DNA of 64,000 nt from contig JBCDKJ010000012.1 of NCBI GenBank assembly GCA_038746745.1, forward strand, positions 1-64,000, in the 5' to 3' direction. Of the stretch, positions 1 to 8,218 are shown in pieces. The position numbers and the translations under genes are program-made. The DNA comes from JANQIO01 sp038746745 (lineage in GTDB: Bacteria; Pseudomonadota; Gammaproteobacteria; Pseudomonadales; Halieaceae). Under the pieces are notes generated by a model, which was given only the letters and a program-made list of their open reading frames with translations, did no database searches and had not been told where the DNA came from. The stretch's first letter is position 1. The number at the start of each line of letters is the position of its first letter.

Positions 1-458
1 CGAAATTTTGCCTCCGCATCCCAGTGCGTAAGCTTTGCGCAATCCAGCAACATCACGCTGGATGCCATGCAACGGTCCACGATGCCCTTGGGGCCAGAGC
101 GCATGCGGCACATGATTGCCTTGCCCTGCATGTCACGACTGAGCAGCTCCCAGATGTCTGTCGCGGCGAAGATGTCTGGGTCTATAACGACGGCCCGGCC
201 TTCATACCCCATGAGGCCTGGTGGCATAAAGCGGGTTGGAGTGAAAGACTGCAGGTCGTCGTTAAGCCACTCGCGTTTAACACCGTCGCGAAGGTAATCG
301 CGCCCTTCAAACTCTGCGAAAAACGGATAGTCACGGGTGTCCACAATTTGAACGTCGAATTTATCGTTGTTATTTGAGTAACGGCGCAGTGCGTATTCGG
401 CCACTTTAGCGCCGGTTATCTGCTTGTGGTTGGTTTGAATGAATACGCAGGCTTTCAT
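1..458 (-). CDS. GT8-like glycosyltransferase, partial at left edge
   Basis: An open frame starts at the ATG read leftward from 458 and runs off the window edge, leaving about 152 residues visible. It begins MKACVFIQTNHKQITGAKVA and carries a DPD motif (VIDPDIFAATDI) of the kind that binds metal and sugar nucleotide in GT-A fold enzymes of the GT8 type. It is clearly a paralogue of the gene at 6558-7478: over the 32 residues running from DDLQSF to the DPD motif, 26 are identical. It lies downstream of, and on the same strand as, the GT2 gene at 577-1539, with a 118-base gap. The acceptor is unknown; a role in surface glycan or glycolipid synthesis is inferred from context. Confidence 0.8.
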   Translation of the reverse strand, partial: MKACVFIQTNHKQITGAKVAEYALRRYSNNNDKFDVQIVDTRDYPFFAEFEGRDYLRDGVKREWLNDDLQSFTPTRFMPPGLMGYEGRAVVIDPDIFAATDIWELLSRDMQGKAIMCRMRSGPKGIVDRCMASSVMLLDCAKLTHWDAEAKF

Positions 459-576
459 ATGGGACAGCTATCTCGGATGGCGTTTGGCAGCGATTTGTCT
501 ATCGCGGGCCGGGGCTCTTTCTGGCGCGCAACTATAAATCAAAGCACCCAGCTTGGCTACGCGAAGGCATTCTGTG

Positions 577-1539
577 CTACCGGGAATAGTAGTTAATGCC
601 GCGCCCGGTGACCGCTGCGTAAACCACACCAAAGGCCTTGGCGATGCGATAAAGGTTATGCATAAGCATCCCCTGGGAGAAAATTGAAAAAGGGAGCAGA
701 AACAGCGACATCAAAAGCTTGCCCAACGAAGTACCCAGCAGCTTGACCACACGCATAGCAGTGCCGTGCGAACGTGCCATACCGACTTGCGAACAGCCAT
801 TCTTGAATCCGCGGCGCATCAGGCCGCGCGCCGTGTATCGATCGGGCTCATGATTGCGATGAATCACCGACATGTCGGCAGATGCAAGGCGTGCGCCCAG
901 CAGCCGCGCTCGAATGAAAAAGTCCTTGTCCTCGCCGCCGCTGAAGCGGAACGTATGATTAAAAATCGCGCCGGTGGTGGCGACGCGCTCGAGGATACTG
1001 CGCCCCACCAGAGCGTTGCAGGTGGAGGCGCAGCCGGGCAGACCATAGCGACCCCCTTTGTTTTGGTGCTTGGCCTTGACGGGCGAGCGAAATATGCCGG
1101 ATTCGCGCGCCCACTGGGGCATCATCGTGTCCAGCACCCAGGTGCCGAAGACCAGGTCTGCGCCAGTGACGGCCTGCCGATCCAGCAGTTGTATTAACCA
1201 GTCCGATTGGGGTTGGTCATCGTCATCAATGAACGCGACGAAGTCGGCTCCCCGCTCCAGCGCCACCTCCACAGCCCTGTTGCGGGCGAAGGTGATGCCG
1301 GATCGAGGCTCAACCGCATAGTGCACGGATATGTGTAAACGCGGCGCTGCCCGCGCGCAGATAGCTTCCGTTTCGCGATTAGGGTTATTGTCTACAACAA
1401 TCACCTGGACGGCATCCGGGTTGTAGCCACTGAGGTCGATATCCTGCAACGCCACCAGAAGACGTGTGAGGCCTTGGCTGCGATTGTGAGTGCAGACGCA
1501 AACTGCGACCTTAAGATCTGCGATGTTAGTGGCTGTCAT
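577..1539 (-). CDS. Family 2 glycosyltransferase
   Basis: This 320-residue protein has the GT2 layout: an N-terminal beta strand with VAVCVCTHNRS near residue 10, a VIVVDNNP nucleotide-binding segment near residue 47 and an acidic metal-binding run AFIDDDDQP near residue 103. The C-terminal part is hydrophobic and basic, which suggests membrane association. It is the last member of a leftward string of coupled genes, starting 7 bases after the stop of the gene at 1547-2485. It probably transfers a sugar to a lipid or polysaccharide acceptor. The donor and acceptor cannot be read from the sequence. Confidence 0.85.
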   Translation of the reverse strand: MTATNIADLKVAVCVCTHNRSQGLTRLLVALQDIDLSGYNPDAVQVIVVDNNPNRETEAICARAAPRLHISVHYAVEPRSGITFARNRAVEVALERGADFVAFIDDDDQPQSDWLIQLLDRQAVTGADLVFGTWVLDTMMPQWARESGIFRSPVKAKHQNKGGRYGLPGCASTCNALVGRSILERVATTGAIFNHTFRFSGGEDKDFFIRARLLGARLASADMSVIHRNHEPDRYTARGLMRRGFKNGCSQVGMARSHGTAMRVVKLLGTSLGKLLMSLFLLPFSIFSQGMLMHNLYRIAKAFGVVYAAVTGRGINYYSR

Positions 1540-1546
1540 ATCGCGT

Positions 1547-2485
1547 TCACTTGAATATACCGCGCCGATATAAACCCCAGAAGAATCCCCACATATGGAT
1601 TAGCGGGCGCTGTCGTACCCGGTCCGGGATGGCAACAGGCTGGCCAGAATGGCGTTCCAGCTTCCAGGCGATATAGTCGAGTCCTCCTTCAAAGGTATAC
1701 AACGCTTTGACCAAACGCAGGACCGACAATAGCTTGCCCTGCACTCGTCGCAGAGCCCATGCCAACACCGCTAGTTTACGTCGTCCCACGGGCACGGTGC
1801 AGTCGTAGCGATCATCATACACCTGAAACGGGAAGCTGAGGGAGCCGCTATGCGCCTGCGCCGTCGCCTGGTAATACGCTGCATTAGCCTGCACCAGTTC
1901 CTGTGCCCTGCCGCTGCGCTCCGTGCGCAGTTCTGTGCCGTAACTCAGAGCCAGTGCTGCCTGCCAGAGCGAAAGAACGCTGCCATTGGCAGGCAACAGT
2001 GGCAGAGATCGCTCCAGCAGCGTATTTGCTGCCGTATTCAAAGACTCTTCAATAGCCGCCTCGGTGGCGGCGTCGCAGCACCAGGCCACCAGGGTGGGCT
2101 GCGCGAAGCGCCCCCACAGGTAACTTTCAAACCAGGCGCGACTGCAGCCGCGTGAGAAGTCTGCCAGGGAGATTAGCGTTACTTTACCGCGCAGGGTGTG
2201 TCCCTCGTAGAGCGTTTCGACATAGAAAACATTGGGCGGCAACAGCCTGTTGGCAAGCGTTAAGCCGGCACTTTGGTAAGCCTTGGTGTAGTCGCTGCAG
2301 AGCAAATACAGGTCCAGCAGTCCGTCGAAGATGTCTCCAGTGCGCAGGCAAGAACCGTATACTAAAACGCCATTGATAGCGTCACTGTGTCGCGCGCGCA
2401 GGTCAGACAGCATCTGTTGTAAGGCTGGATGTTCCGCTATGGCGGCTGCCTGTTCAGCGGCAGAGGATGCTGAGTCTGTCGTCAT
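1547..2485 (-). CDS. Putative nucleotidyltransferase, Tam41-like (phosphatidate cytidylyltransferase-like)
   Basis: The protein has 312 residues and no predicted membrane span. Near residue 42 it shows VLVYGSCLRTGD followed by LLDLYLL, which looks like the G-S...D-x-D active site of nucleotidyltransferase-fold enzymes. Further on, a segment around residues 88-135 (NVFYVETLYEGHTLRGKVT, then ISLADF, a Trp, and GRFAQPTL) follows the order of conserved blocks I recall in the Tam41/Mmp37 family, which makes CDP-diacylglycerol from phosphatidate and CTP in mitochondria. The start overlaps the stop of the diacylglycerol-kinase-like gene by 4 bases, so product and substrate would match. The family assignment is from memory and the activity is inference. 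Confidence 0.55.
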   Translation of the reverse strand: MTTDSASSAAEQAAAIAEHPALQQMLSDLRARHSDAINGVLVYGSCLRTGDIFDGLLDLYLLCSDYTKAYQSAGLTLANRLLPPNVFYVETLYEGHTLRGKVTLISLADFSRGCSRAWFESYLWGRFAQPTLVAWCCDAATEAAIEESLNTAANTLLERSLPLLPANGSVLSLWQAALALSYGTELRTERSGRAQELVQANAAYYQATAQAHSGSLSFPFQVYDDRYDCTVPVGRRKLAVLAWALRRVQGKLLSVLRLVKALYTFEGGLDYIAWKLERHSGQPVAIPDRVRQRPLIHMWGFFWGLYRRGIFK

Positions 2486-3441
2486 AGCTGCAGAAAGGTC
2501 AGCGCTGGCGTGGCGGTTATGTAGACCTCTCCGTGTACCGACAGGATTTCTCCGTCAAGGTTGATATCGCCGGTCATAGAGAGTGTCATGGCGTCAGCAT
2601 TGTGACTGAAGTAGCCCTGCTCGGGAATCGCATTGCTGCTAGGTTTGCCACGCGCAATGCTGAGAAAGGTGCGCGCGAAGCGTGTGCAGCCGGCTTCCAT
2701 TAACGTCATGCGCAGTGGGCCCGGCTCGCAACCCCAGAAAGGGCGCATGCCAAACGCCAGTCTCTGCAAGGTGCTGATAGCAAGGATAAGCGTGTGATGC
2801 GTGCGCAGGCGGTCCTGTCCCAGCTGGATGGAGATCGTCTGGTGCTGTGTAAAACGGGGATCGCCCCGGACTACCCCGAAGACTGTCCGCGCCGTTCCCA
2901 GAGCCAGGCTGAAATCGTCCCGCAGTCCGCGAGAATGGATTTTTTCATGGGCATAGGCTGTTCCGCTCAGGATTGCGCCCGCGCCCAGGAACATACCGTG
3001 ATGCAGTGCGCCGTCGGCGGTGCGCAGGCGCAGAAGATGTCTTCGCTGGGCATGCGCGTCGTGCCACAGGTTACGGTCAGCGCAATCACAAAAACGCGTG
3101 ACTGCAGCGCGGAGGCCGCCGCCAATACCGACGTCACCAGCGTTCATGTTAGCCGTGCCGCCCGGAAGAATTACAAACGATGGCAGGACGTCAAAAAACT
3201 GACCCTCCAGCACCCTGCCGAGGATGGCGGAGGCGGTGCCATCGCCGCCGTTTATGCCAAGGATGGAGACACCAGAGGACGCAAGTTCTTGCAGGGCGGA
3301 GTCAATATCCGCCGCCGATCTTGTCACTGTATGCAATATCTGGCTATGTGCAATTCTGTCCTGCAGTGCAGGGAACTGGTCGCGGTTGTGGCCACTGCCA
3401 GGGTTACTGATTAACCCGACCCTGTCCTCTGCGCGGCTCAT
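2482..3441 (-). CDS. Diacylglycerol kinase family lipid kinase
   Basis: This 319-residue protein shows the two signature loops of the DAGK catalytic domain: INGGDGTAS near residue 81 (ATP binding) and LPGGTANMNA near residue 112. The N-terminal strand VGLISNPGSG is also typical of the YegS/DagK type. Such enzymes phosphorylate diacylglycerol, ceramide or related lipids at the membrane. It overlaps both neighbours by 4 bases, so it is translated with the secreted protein upstream and the Tam41-like protein downstream. Its position in a glycan locus suggests work on a lipid anchor or lipid carrier, but the substrate is not shown by the sequence. Confidence 0.85.
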   Translation of the reverse strand: MSRAEDRVGLISNPGSGHNRDQFPALQDRIAHSQILHTVTRSAADIDSALQELASSGVSILGINGGDGTASAILGRVLEGQFFDVLPSFVILPGGTANMNAGDVGIGGGLRAAVTRFCDCADRNLWHDAHAQRRHLLRLRTADGALHHGMFLGAGAILSGTAYAHEKIHSRGLRDDFSLALGTARTVFGVVRGDPRFTQHQTISIQLGQDRLRTHHTLILAISTLQRLAFGMRPFWGCEPGPLRMTLMEAGCTRFARTFLSIARGKPSSNAIPEQGYFSHNADAMTLSMTGDINLDGEILSVHGEVYITATPALTFLQL

Positions 3442-4301
3442 GGCGCATGCTGCCTCAGCTCCGGCTGCCGCAGCACAGGCTGCCTCAGCTCCGGCTGCCG
3501 CAGCGCAGGCTGCCTCAGCGTCGCGCGGGCCAGGTTAATGGTGATCTGCCCCAGGCGTGGCGCCCGACCGTGAATTTGAAGTGGCAGACCTGTCTCTCGA
3601 TCCAGGGCGATGTGTAGCGCTCCGGATAGACCAAGCAGCGCGAAGTCCGGTTTGTCCCTCGCTTCGCCAACCAGTGTGGCTGTTAGCGCGACCAGATCGA
3701 CTTCACGATGCGAAGGGCCCGGTAACGTCAGTGACTCAGAAAGTTTTATCAGGTCTTCACCGGCGGGCGTTAGCGTGACCCTGTAGAAGTTCATATCGGT
3801 GTGCACCAGAAATTGTCGCTCGCGATCAGCGGCGGCCAGCGCCAGCAACAAGTGTGCGTCCGTCACTCCTGTAATGTCATCTGGATAGTTAATGAGCCGA
3901 TCGCTGGTCTGTTGCCACCCATTGCTAGACGCCTGCTCATCAGATGCGGGCTCAAAACGCTGTCGATGGACAGCCCTGGCTGTATAGGACCACAACTTTT
4001 TGCGTTGGTCTCTGCCCTGACTGAAACGCTCGCGCGTCTGCAGCATGCCAGCCCGGTCGGTCCTTAGACTGATCTCCTCCCGGTTGTCACCGACTTCGCT
4101 GCGAATAACAGTGCACCAGCCAGGTTCCTTAGCGCACTCATCCAGGGTCAAGGTCGAGCGTGCACTGGCCCAAAAACTGCGCTGTTCGTATACCAGTTCC
4201 CGCCAGCCAGGAAGCGCGGCGCCTGATATGTTGTCAGCAATGGCATGCTGTGCTGCGGAGCAGGCAAGCAAGCCAAGCATGGGTAACAAGCCAGATCTCA
4301 T
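3438..4301 (-). CDS. Secreted protein of unknown function with C-terminal LRQPx repeats
   Basis: The 287-residue protein begins with a signal peptide (MRSGLLPMLGLLACSAAQHA, cleavage likely near residue 22 after AIA) and is therefore probably periplasmic. I do not recognise a named domain. Two cysteines lie close together near residue 56 (DECAKEPGWC) and could form a disulfide. The last 30 residues are five pentapeptide repeats of the form LRQPx, encoded by 15-base tandem repeats at 3450-3524. The gene is coupled by 4-base overlaps to the O-antigen ligase-like gene upstream and the lipid kinase downstream, so it probably acts in the same surface pathway. Confidence 0.75.
   Translation of the reverse strand: MRSGLLPMLGLLACSAAQHAIADNISGAALPGWRELVYEQRSFWASARSTLTLDECAKEPGWCTVIRSEVGDNREEISLRTDRAGMLQTRERFSQGRDQRKKLWSYTARAVHRQRFEPASDEQASSNGWQQTSDRLINYPDDITGVTDAHLLLALAAADRERQFLVHTDMNFYRVTLTPAGEDLIKLSESLTLPGPSHREVDLVALTATLVGEARDKPDFALLGLSGALHIALDRETGLPLQIHGRAPRLGQITINLARATLRQPALRQPELRQPVLRQPELRQHAP
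3450..3524 (-). repeat. Five 15-base tandem repeats inside a coding region
   Basis: Units start at 3450, 3465, 3480, 3495 and 3510; two slightly different 15-mers alternate, so the longer period is 30 bases. On the coding strand they encode LRQPx five times at the C-terminus of the secreted protein. Unit length is a multiple of three, so gain or loss of a unit would keep the frame. Confidence 0.9.
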
Positions 4302-5494
4302 ACCGTTTTACTTGCGGAGGCTGGGCCCACCGGCGCCAGGGGATAGGTGCTTATGGAAGTGCGGCGCGGGTAGACCGCCACAAGCAATGCCAGTGGCAGC
4401 CAGAAGAATAACCACAGCTCTTTCGGATGCACCAGCAGTCTGTCGAAATCCATGGTGATACAAGTCATACCGTATAAGAGCATCGCAAGGTAAAGACGTT
4501 CCCCGTTCATCAGAGCGATCCGTACTGCCTGAAACAGAGCAGTTCCCAGTACCAGTGCCAGCAGCACAACCCCGACCAGGCCACCGTCGCGCAAACTGGC
4601 CAGGTAGCCATTGTGGGCGTGGTCAAACACTTTGCCGTAAACAGACACACGCGGATCACTGAGATACCCGTGTCCAAGCAGCCAGTGCCCCTGCATGTCC
4701 TGAAGCACCTGCTGCCAGATGCCAGGCCGAAAGGACAGGCCGATAACCCGCTCACCCCAGGTCTCCGGGTTACTGGCCACGAGGCCCCAACTTACCGCCA
4801 GACCCAGCACTAACCAGGGCAGGCCACGTTTACCCATGACGACAGCAAGCCCTACACATACTGCAGCCAGTGCAGTGCGCGACTGAGTCAGTAAGACCAG
4901 CGCGCCCAGCGCCACCGCGGTCACGCCAAGCCACCAGCGCTGGCGTGCACTGTGCTCTGCCATCGCCATGCGCATGCAAAACAACAACAGTAGACCATAC
5001 GCCGCGCCGCCCTTGTTCTGATGGTGCATAACACCCAGTGGCTCCAGTCTGGTCTGAGGAAAGGGGTGCTGAAGGTAGAACACCACCATAGAGGCCACCG
5101 CCGCCGCAGCAGCCAGCCAGAGCACGCGGCTGAGCAATCCGCTTATGCGGTCACTGTGGTGAATCCATAGGAAGGCAGAGACGGCGACGAAACTGAAAGC
5201 CGCGGTATTCAGGAATAGCTGCCACAGACCCTGCATGGCACTCGCCTCCCGGGACCAGAACAGACTAAGGCTCATCCATGTTACGTAGGCAATGATCAGC
5301 CATGTGAGGCGGTTACAGCGGCAAAAAGACCAGAGCTCTTTGGCCAGCAATAATGCGGCGGGAAATACAAACAGGTAATAAAGGCGTCTATGCCCGGACG
5401 CCATCGGCAACAGGAAATAGCCAGCGATAAAAAGGCTGTAGACATACAGCAGACCGCGCTCATGCAGAAAGCTGTGAAGTCGCCTGAATTCCAT
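4298..5494 (-). CDS. O-antigen ligase/polymerase-like membrane protein (WaaL/Wzy family)
   Basis: A polytopic membrane protein of 398 residues with about ten hydrophobic segments. A large periplasmic loop with the polar stretch DHAHNGYLASLRDGGLVG lies in the C-terminal third; a loop with such an H-N-x-x-L pattern is typical of the Wzy_C/WaaL family that joins or ligates lipid-linked glycans on the periplasmic side. The ATG at 5494 is chosen because it gives a short N-terminus before the first membrane span; a GTG at 5542 would add 16 residues and neither start has a clear Shine-Dalgarno sequence. It heads the leftward operon and diverges from the sulfotransferase gene. Confidence 0.75.
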   Translation of the reverse strand: MEFRRLHSFLHERGLLYVYSLFIAGYFLLPMASGHRRLYYLFVFPAALLLAKELWSFCRCNRLTWLIIAYVTWMSLSLFWSREASAMQGLWQLFLNTAAFSFVAVSAFLWIHHSDRISGLLSRVLWLAAAAAVASMVVFYLQHPFPQTRLEPLGVMHHQNKGGAAYGLLLLFCMRMAMAEHSARQRWWLGVTAVALGALVLLTQSRTALAAVCVGLAVVMGKRGLPWLVLGLAVSWGLVASNPETWGERVIGLSFRPGIWQQVLQDMQGHWLLGHGYLSDPRVSVYGKVFDHAHNGYLASLRDGGLVGVVLLALVLGTALFQAVRIALMNGERLYLAMLLYGMTCITMDFDRLLVHPKELWLFFWLPLALLVAVYPRRTSISTYPLAPVGPASASKTV

Positions 5495-5546
5495 AGAGAT
5501 CAAGGACTTGTGGACCCGGGAAAGGCGGCAAAAATACCACACAATC

Positions 5547-5573
5547 TTGAGAATGGCCCCTGCTTGCTATAGT
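5547..5573 (+). promoter_or_regulatory. Possible promoter upstream of the sulfotransferase gene
   Basis: A good -10 hexamer TATAGT lies at 5568-5573 with a weaker TTGAGA at 5547-5552, 15 bases upstream. The spacing is short, so the -35 call is weak. It sits in the gap between two divergent operons. Confidence 0.35.
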
Positions 5574-5613
5574 CTGCGCCGTTTTCACGATGCCCGGTTT
5601 CCGGGGGCAATCC

Positions 5614-6555
5614 ATGCACGCTGTTTTCAAGCGACTCATCAAATGGCTGGTCCGCTTCGCCTGCAAATTTTTGCCCGAGCAGAAATCCCATCAGTTGGAA
5701 CGCTGGCGCCGCGGGCGCGAGGAATTCTGGAAGTACCGGCACTGTGACTATATTTTTGCCTCCTACGGCAAGAGCGGGCGCACCTGGGTGAGGGTGATGA
5801 TCTCCCGCTACTATCAATTGGCTTACCAGCTGCCCGATAACGTTCTGATGGGCTTTGATAACTTCTCTCGAATGAACAAAAACGTTCCGAGGATATTCTT
5901 CACCCACGATAACTATCTGCGGCAGTTCACCGGGAATCTGGATTCCAAGCGCGACTTTTACAAGAAAAAAACTGTACTGCTGGTGCGTAAGCCCCAGGAT
6001 GTCGCTGTGTCGCAGTTTTTTCAGTGGAAGTACCGCATGCGACCAGATAAAAAGTCTATGAACAACTACCCAGAGCATGATGCAGATATCTCGGTCTATG
6101 ACTTCGTCAAGCACAAAGGCAAGGGGCTCAGGCATATCATTGACTTCATGAATGCCTGGGCGACTGAGCTCGATAACATCGATGAGCTGCTGGTGGTGCG
6201 CTACGAAGACTTGCGCGCAGATCCTGAAACGGAGATGGCGAAGGTGGTCACTTTCCTGGGAATGGAGCCCGACGCGGCTTTTCTCAGCGATGTGGCAGAC
6301 TTCGCGTCTGTGGAGAACCTTCGGAAGAAAGAGCAGGAGAATTACTTCTGGCGCAGCGGCTCACGGGTGCAGGCCAAGGACGTTAATGACCCCAATACCT
6401 TCAAAGTTCGTAAAGCCAAAGTCGGCGGGTACCGGGATTATTTTGACGATGCCCAGGTGGCAGAATTGGACGGTATAGTCGACGCGTGCTTGTTGCCTGT
6501 GTTTGGCTACACCAGCGATGAACAGGCACCTACAGCGGCTGAGGGCAGCGCCTGA
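5614..6555 (+). CDS. PAPS-dependent sulfotransferase
   Basis: The protein shows the signature blocks of cytosolic-type sulfotransferases. A P-loop-like 5'-phosphosulfate site ASYGKSGRTWVRV lies near residue 50, a 3'-phosphate site RKPQDVAVSQFF near residue 120, and RKAKVGGYRDYF near the C-terminus corresponds to the RKG..G..K..F block. It would move sulfate from 3'-phosphoadenylyl sulfate to a hydroxyl, here probably a sugar. The ATG at 5614 is preferred because GGGGG lies 6 bases upstream; an ATG at 5590 would add eight residues. It is followed after 2 bases by the GT8-like gene. Sulfated surface glycans fit a marine organism, but the acceptor is not known. Confidence 0.85.
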   Translation: MHAVFKRLIKWLVRFACKFLPEQKSHQLERWRRGREEFWKYRHCDYIFASYGKSGRTWVRVMISRYYQLAYQLPDNVLMGFDNFSRMNKNVPRIFFTHDNYLRQFTGNLDSKRDFYKKKTVLLVRKPQDVAVSQFFQWKYRMRPDKKSMNNYPEHDADISVYDFVKHKGKGLRHIIDFMNAWATELDNIDELLVVRYEDLRADPETEMAKVVTFLGMEPDAAFLSDVADFASVENLRKKEQENYFWRSGSRVQAKDVNDPNTFKVRKAKVGGYRDYFDDAQVAELDGIVDACLLPVFGYTSDEQAPTAAEGSA

Positions 6556-6557
6556 GC

Positions 6558-7478
6558 ATGGACAAACGCGTCTTTATACACACTAACGAACGCCAGTGGC
6601 TGGGAGCATTGGTAGCGGCGTACTCTTTTCGGCGTAACACCGCCAGGCCCGATGCGTTTGACGTCGAGTTTATTCATACGCGGGACCATGCTTTCCTGCG
6701 CAAGAGGGAGGGGGAAGCTTTTCTGCGAGGTGGCACTACCCGCGTCTGGCGCATGGATGACCTGCAATCCTTTACACCCATGCGCTTCCTGCCGCCCAAG
6801 CTTATGGGCTATCAGGGACGTGCCGTAGTGACTGACCCAGACGTGTTTGCCGTTGGCGATATCAACGAGCTGTTAGATCGGGATATGGGAAATGCAGCCG
6901 TTATGGGCAGGCATCGCTCCGCCAAGGACGGAAAAGGCTATCAAGTCGCGACCAGCGTTATGTTGATGGACTGTGCTCGGCTGACGCATTGGGATGCAGA
7001 GGCGGATTTTGATGCGCTGTTCCATTTCGAAAAGGACTACAAAGAGTGGATGGTTCTGGCGTATGAGGAACCAGACAACATTGGTTTCCTGGAGCCCTGC
7101 TGGAACGACTTTGATCACCTTGATGCCGAAACGCGACTCCTGCACAACACCAAGCGGCGCACTCAGCCCTGGAAAACGGGCTTACCCGTGGATTACACAC
7201 CGGCGGACAAATTCAAAAAGCGGCCCCTGCTGGCATCGCTGAATCGACTTCGCGCCAAAGTGTTCGGTGAGTATGGCTTGCTGGGTCGCTATCACGAGCA
7301 TCCGGATACTGCGCAGCAGGCATTCTTTTTCGGCCTTCTCAAGGAGTGTCTGGAATCAGGAGAAATCTCAGAGCAACTGGTCAAGGACGAGATGGCCAAG
7401 AATCATGTAAGGCATGACGCTTTTGCGGTGCTTGAGCAAACGCCCCCTCTTACGCTCGCTCCGGCTAAAGCCGCCTGA
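6558..7478 (+). CDS. GT8-like glycosyltransferase (paralogue of the left-edge gene)
   Basis: This 306-residue protein opens with MDKRVFIHTNERQWLGALVA and has a DPD motif (VVTDPDVFAVGDI) near residue 92, as expected for a GT-A fold retaining transferase of the GT8 kind. It matches the partial gene at 1-458 along its whole visible length. It lies 2 bases after the sulfotransferase stop and 23 bases before the oxygenase gene, so the three probably form one transcript. The donor sugar and acceptor are not evident. A different GT-A family is possible because the assignment rests on the motif and overall look. Confidence 0.65.
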   Translation: MDKRVFIHTNERQWLGALVAAYSFRRNTARPDAFDVEFIHTRDHAFLRKREGEAFLRGGTTRVWRMDDLQSFTPMRFLPPKLMGYQGRAVVTDPDVFAVGDINELLDRDMGNAAVMGRHRSAKDGKGYQVATSVMLMDCARLTHWDAEADFDALFHFEKDYKEWMVLAYEEPDNIGFLEPCWNDFDHLDAETRLLHNTKRRTQPWKTGLPVDYTPADKFKKRPLLASLNRLRAKVFGEYGLLGRYHEHPDTAQQAFFFGLLKECLESGEISEQLVKDEMAKNHVRHDAFAVLEQTPPLTLAPAKAA

Positions 7479-7501
7479 AGAATCGGGGCAGGAGATTCAG
7501 G

Positions 7502-8218
7502 ATGCACTATCTCGACATCGATAGGTTACGCAGCCTCGGTCGCGAGGAATTCCTTGCCGTTGAGCCCTATCCTCATTACAACCCGCACGGGTTACTGACT
7601 GCGCAAGGATTTGAGGACCTGCTTAACAACATGCCGCCGCTGGAGTCCTTCGGAGAGATTTTCGGCAAGCAGCGTCGCGCCGGGCAAGCGCCGCATGATC
7701 GTTATTCGTTGGAGTACACCCCTGAAACAGAGGTGCCGGCACCGTGGCGGGAGTTTATTGCGGAGCTTTGCAGTGACAACTATCGCCGTGAAATAGAGCG
7801 ACTGCTGGGTGCAAGGCGCGCGGAGTTTCGCTTTCACTGGCACTACACGCCTACGGGTTGCGATGTATCGCCACACTGCGATGCTCGCCGAGAACACGGC
7901 TCGCACCTGTTCTATTTCAACTCGGAGGCGGACTGGTCGCCGGATTGGGGCGGGTCCACTCTGGTGCTTGATGACGGCGGCAGGCTTGATTACAACTCTG
8001 CCCCCAGCCTGGATGTCTTCGACAGCGTCAAAGAAATGGACTCTATCGGTAACTACAGTGCTTTGATGCTCCGCACCGATCACGCCTGGCATGCGGTCAA
8101 ACCCATTGCATGTCCGGAGGACCGTCTGCGCAAGGTGTTCATCGTCGTTGTGAATCCCAACTCCCTGTTCTGGAAGCTGCGTGACCGCGTCGTTGGCAAA
8201 ACGATCCAGCGTTTCTAG
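7502..8218 (+). CDS. 2-oxoglutarate/Fe(II)-dependent oxygenase
   Basis: The 238-residue protein carries an HxD iron ligand pair (SPHCDARREHGS, near residue 124) and a distal His with the 2-oxoglutarate-binding Arg (HAVKP near residue 200, then RLRKVFIVV). These are the key residues of the double-stranded beta-helix oxygenases of the prolyl-hydroxylase type. A good ribosome site (AGGAG) precedes the ATG at 7502. Its place between a glycosyltransferase and a phosphopantetheinyl transferase suggests hydroxylation of a sugar, lipid or peptide substrate, but no substrate can be named. Confidence 0.75.
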   Translation: MHYLDIDRLRSLGREEFLAVEPYPHYNPHGLLTAQGFEDLLNNMPPLESFGEIFGKQRRAGQAPHDRYSLEYTPETEVPAPWREFIAELCSDNYRREIERLLGARRAEFRFHWHYTPTGCDVSPHCDARREHGSHLFYFNSEADWSPDWGGSTLVLDDGGRLDYNSAPSLDVFDSVKEMDSIGNYSALMLRTDHAWHAVKPIACPEDRLRKVFIVVVNPNSLFWKLRDRVVGKTIQRF

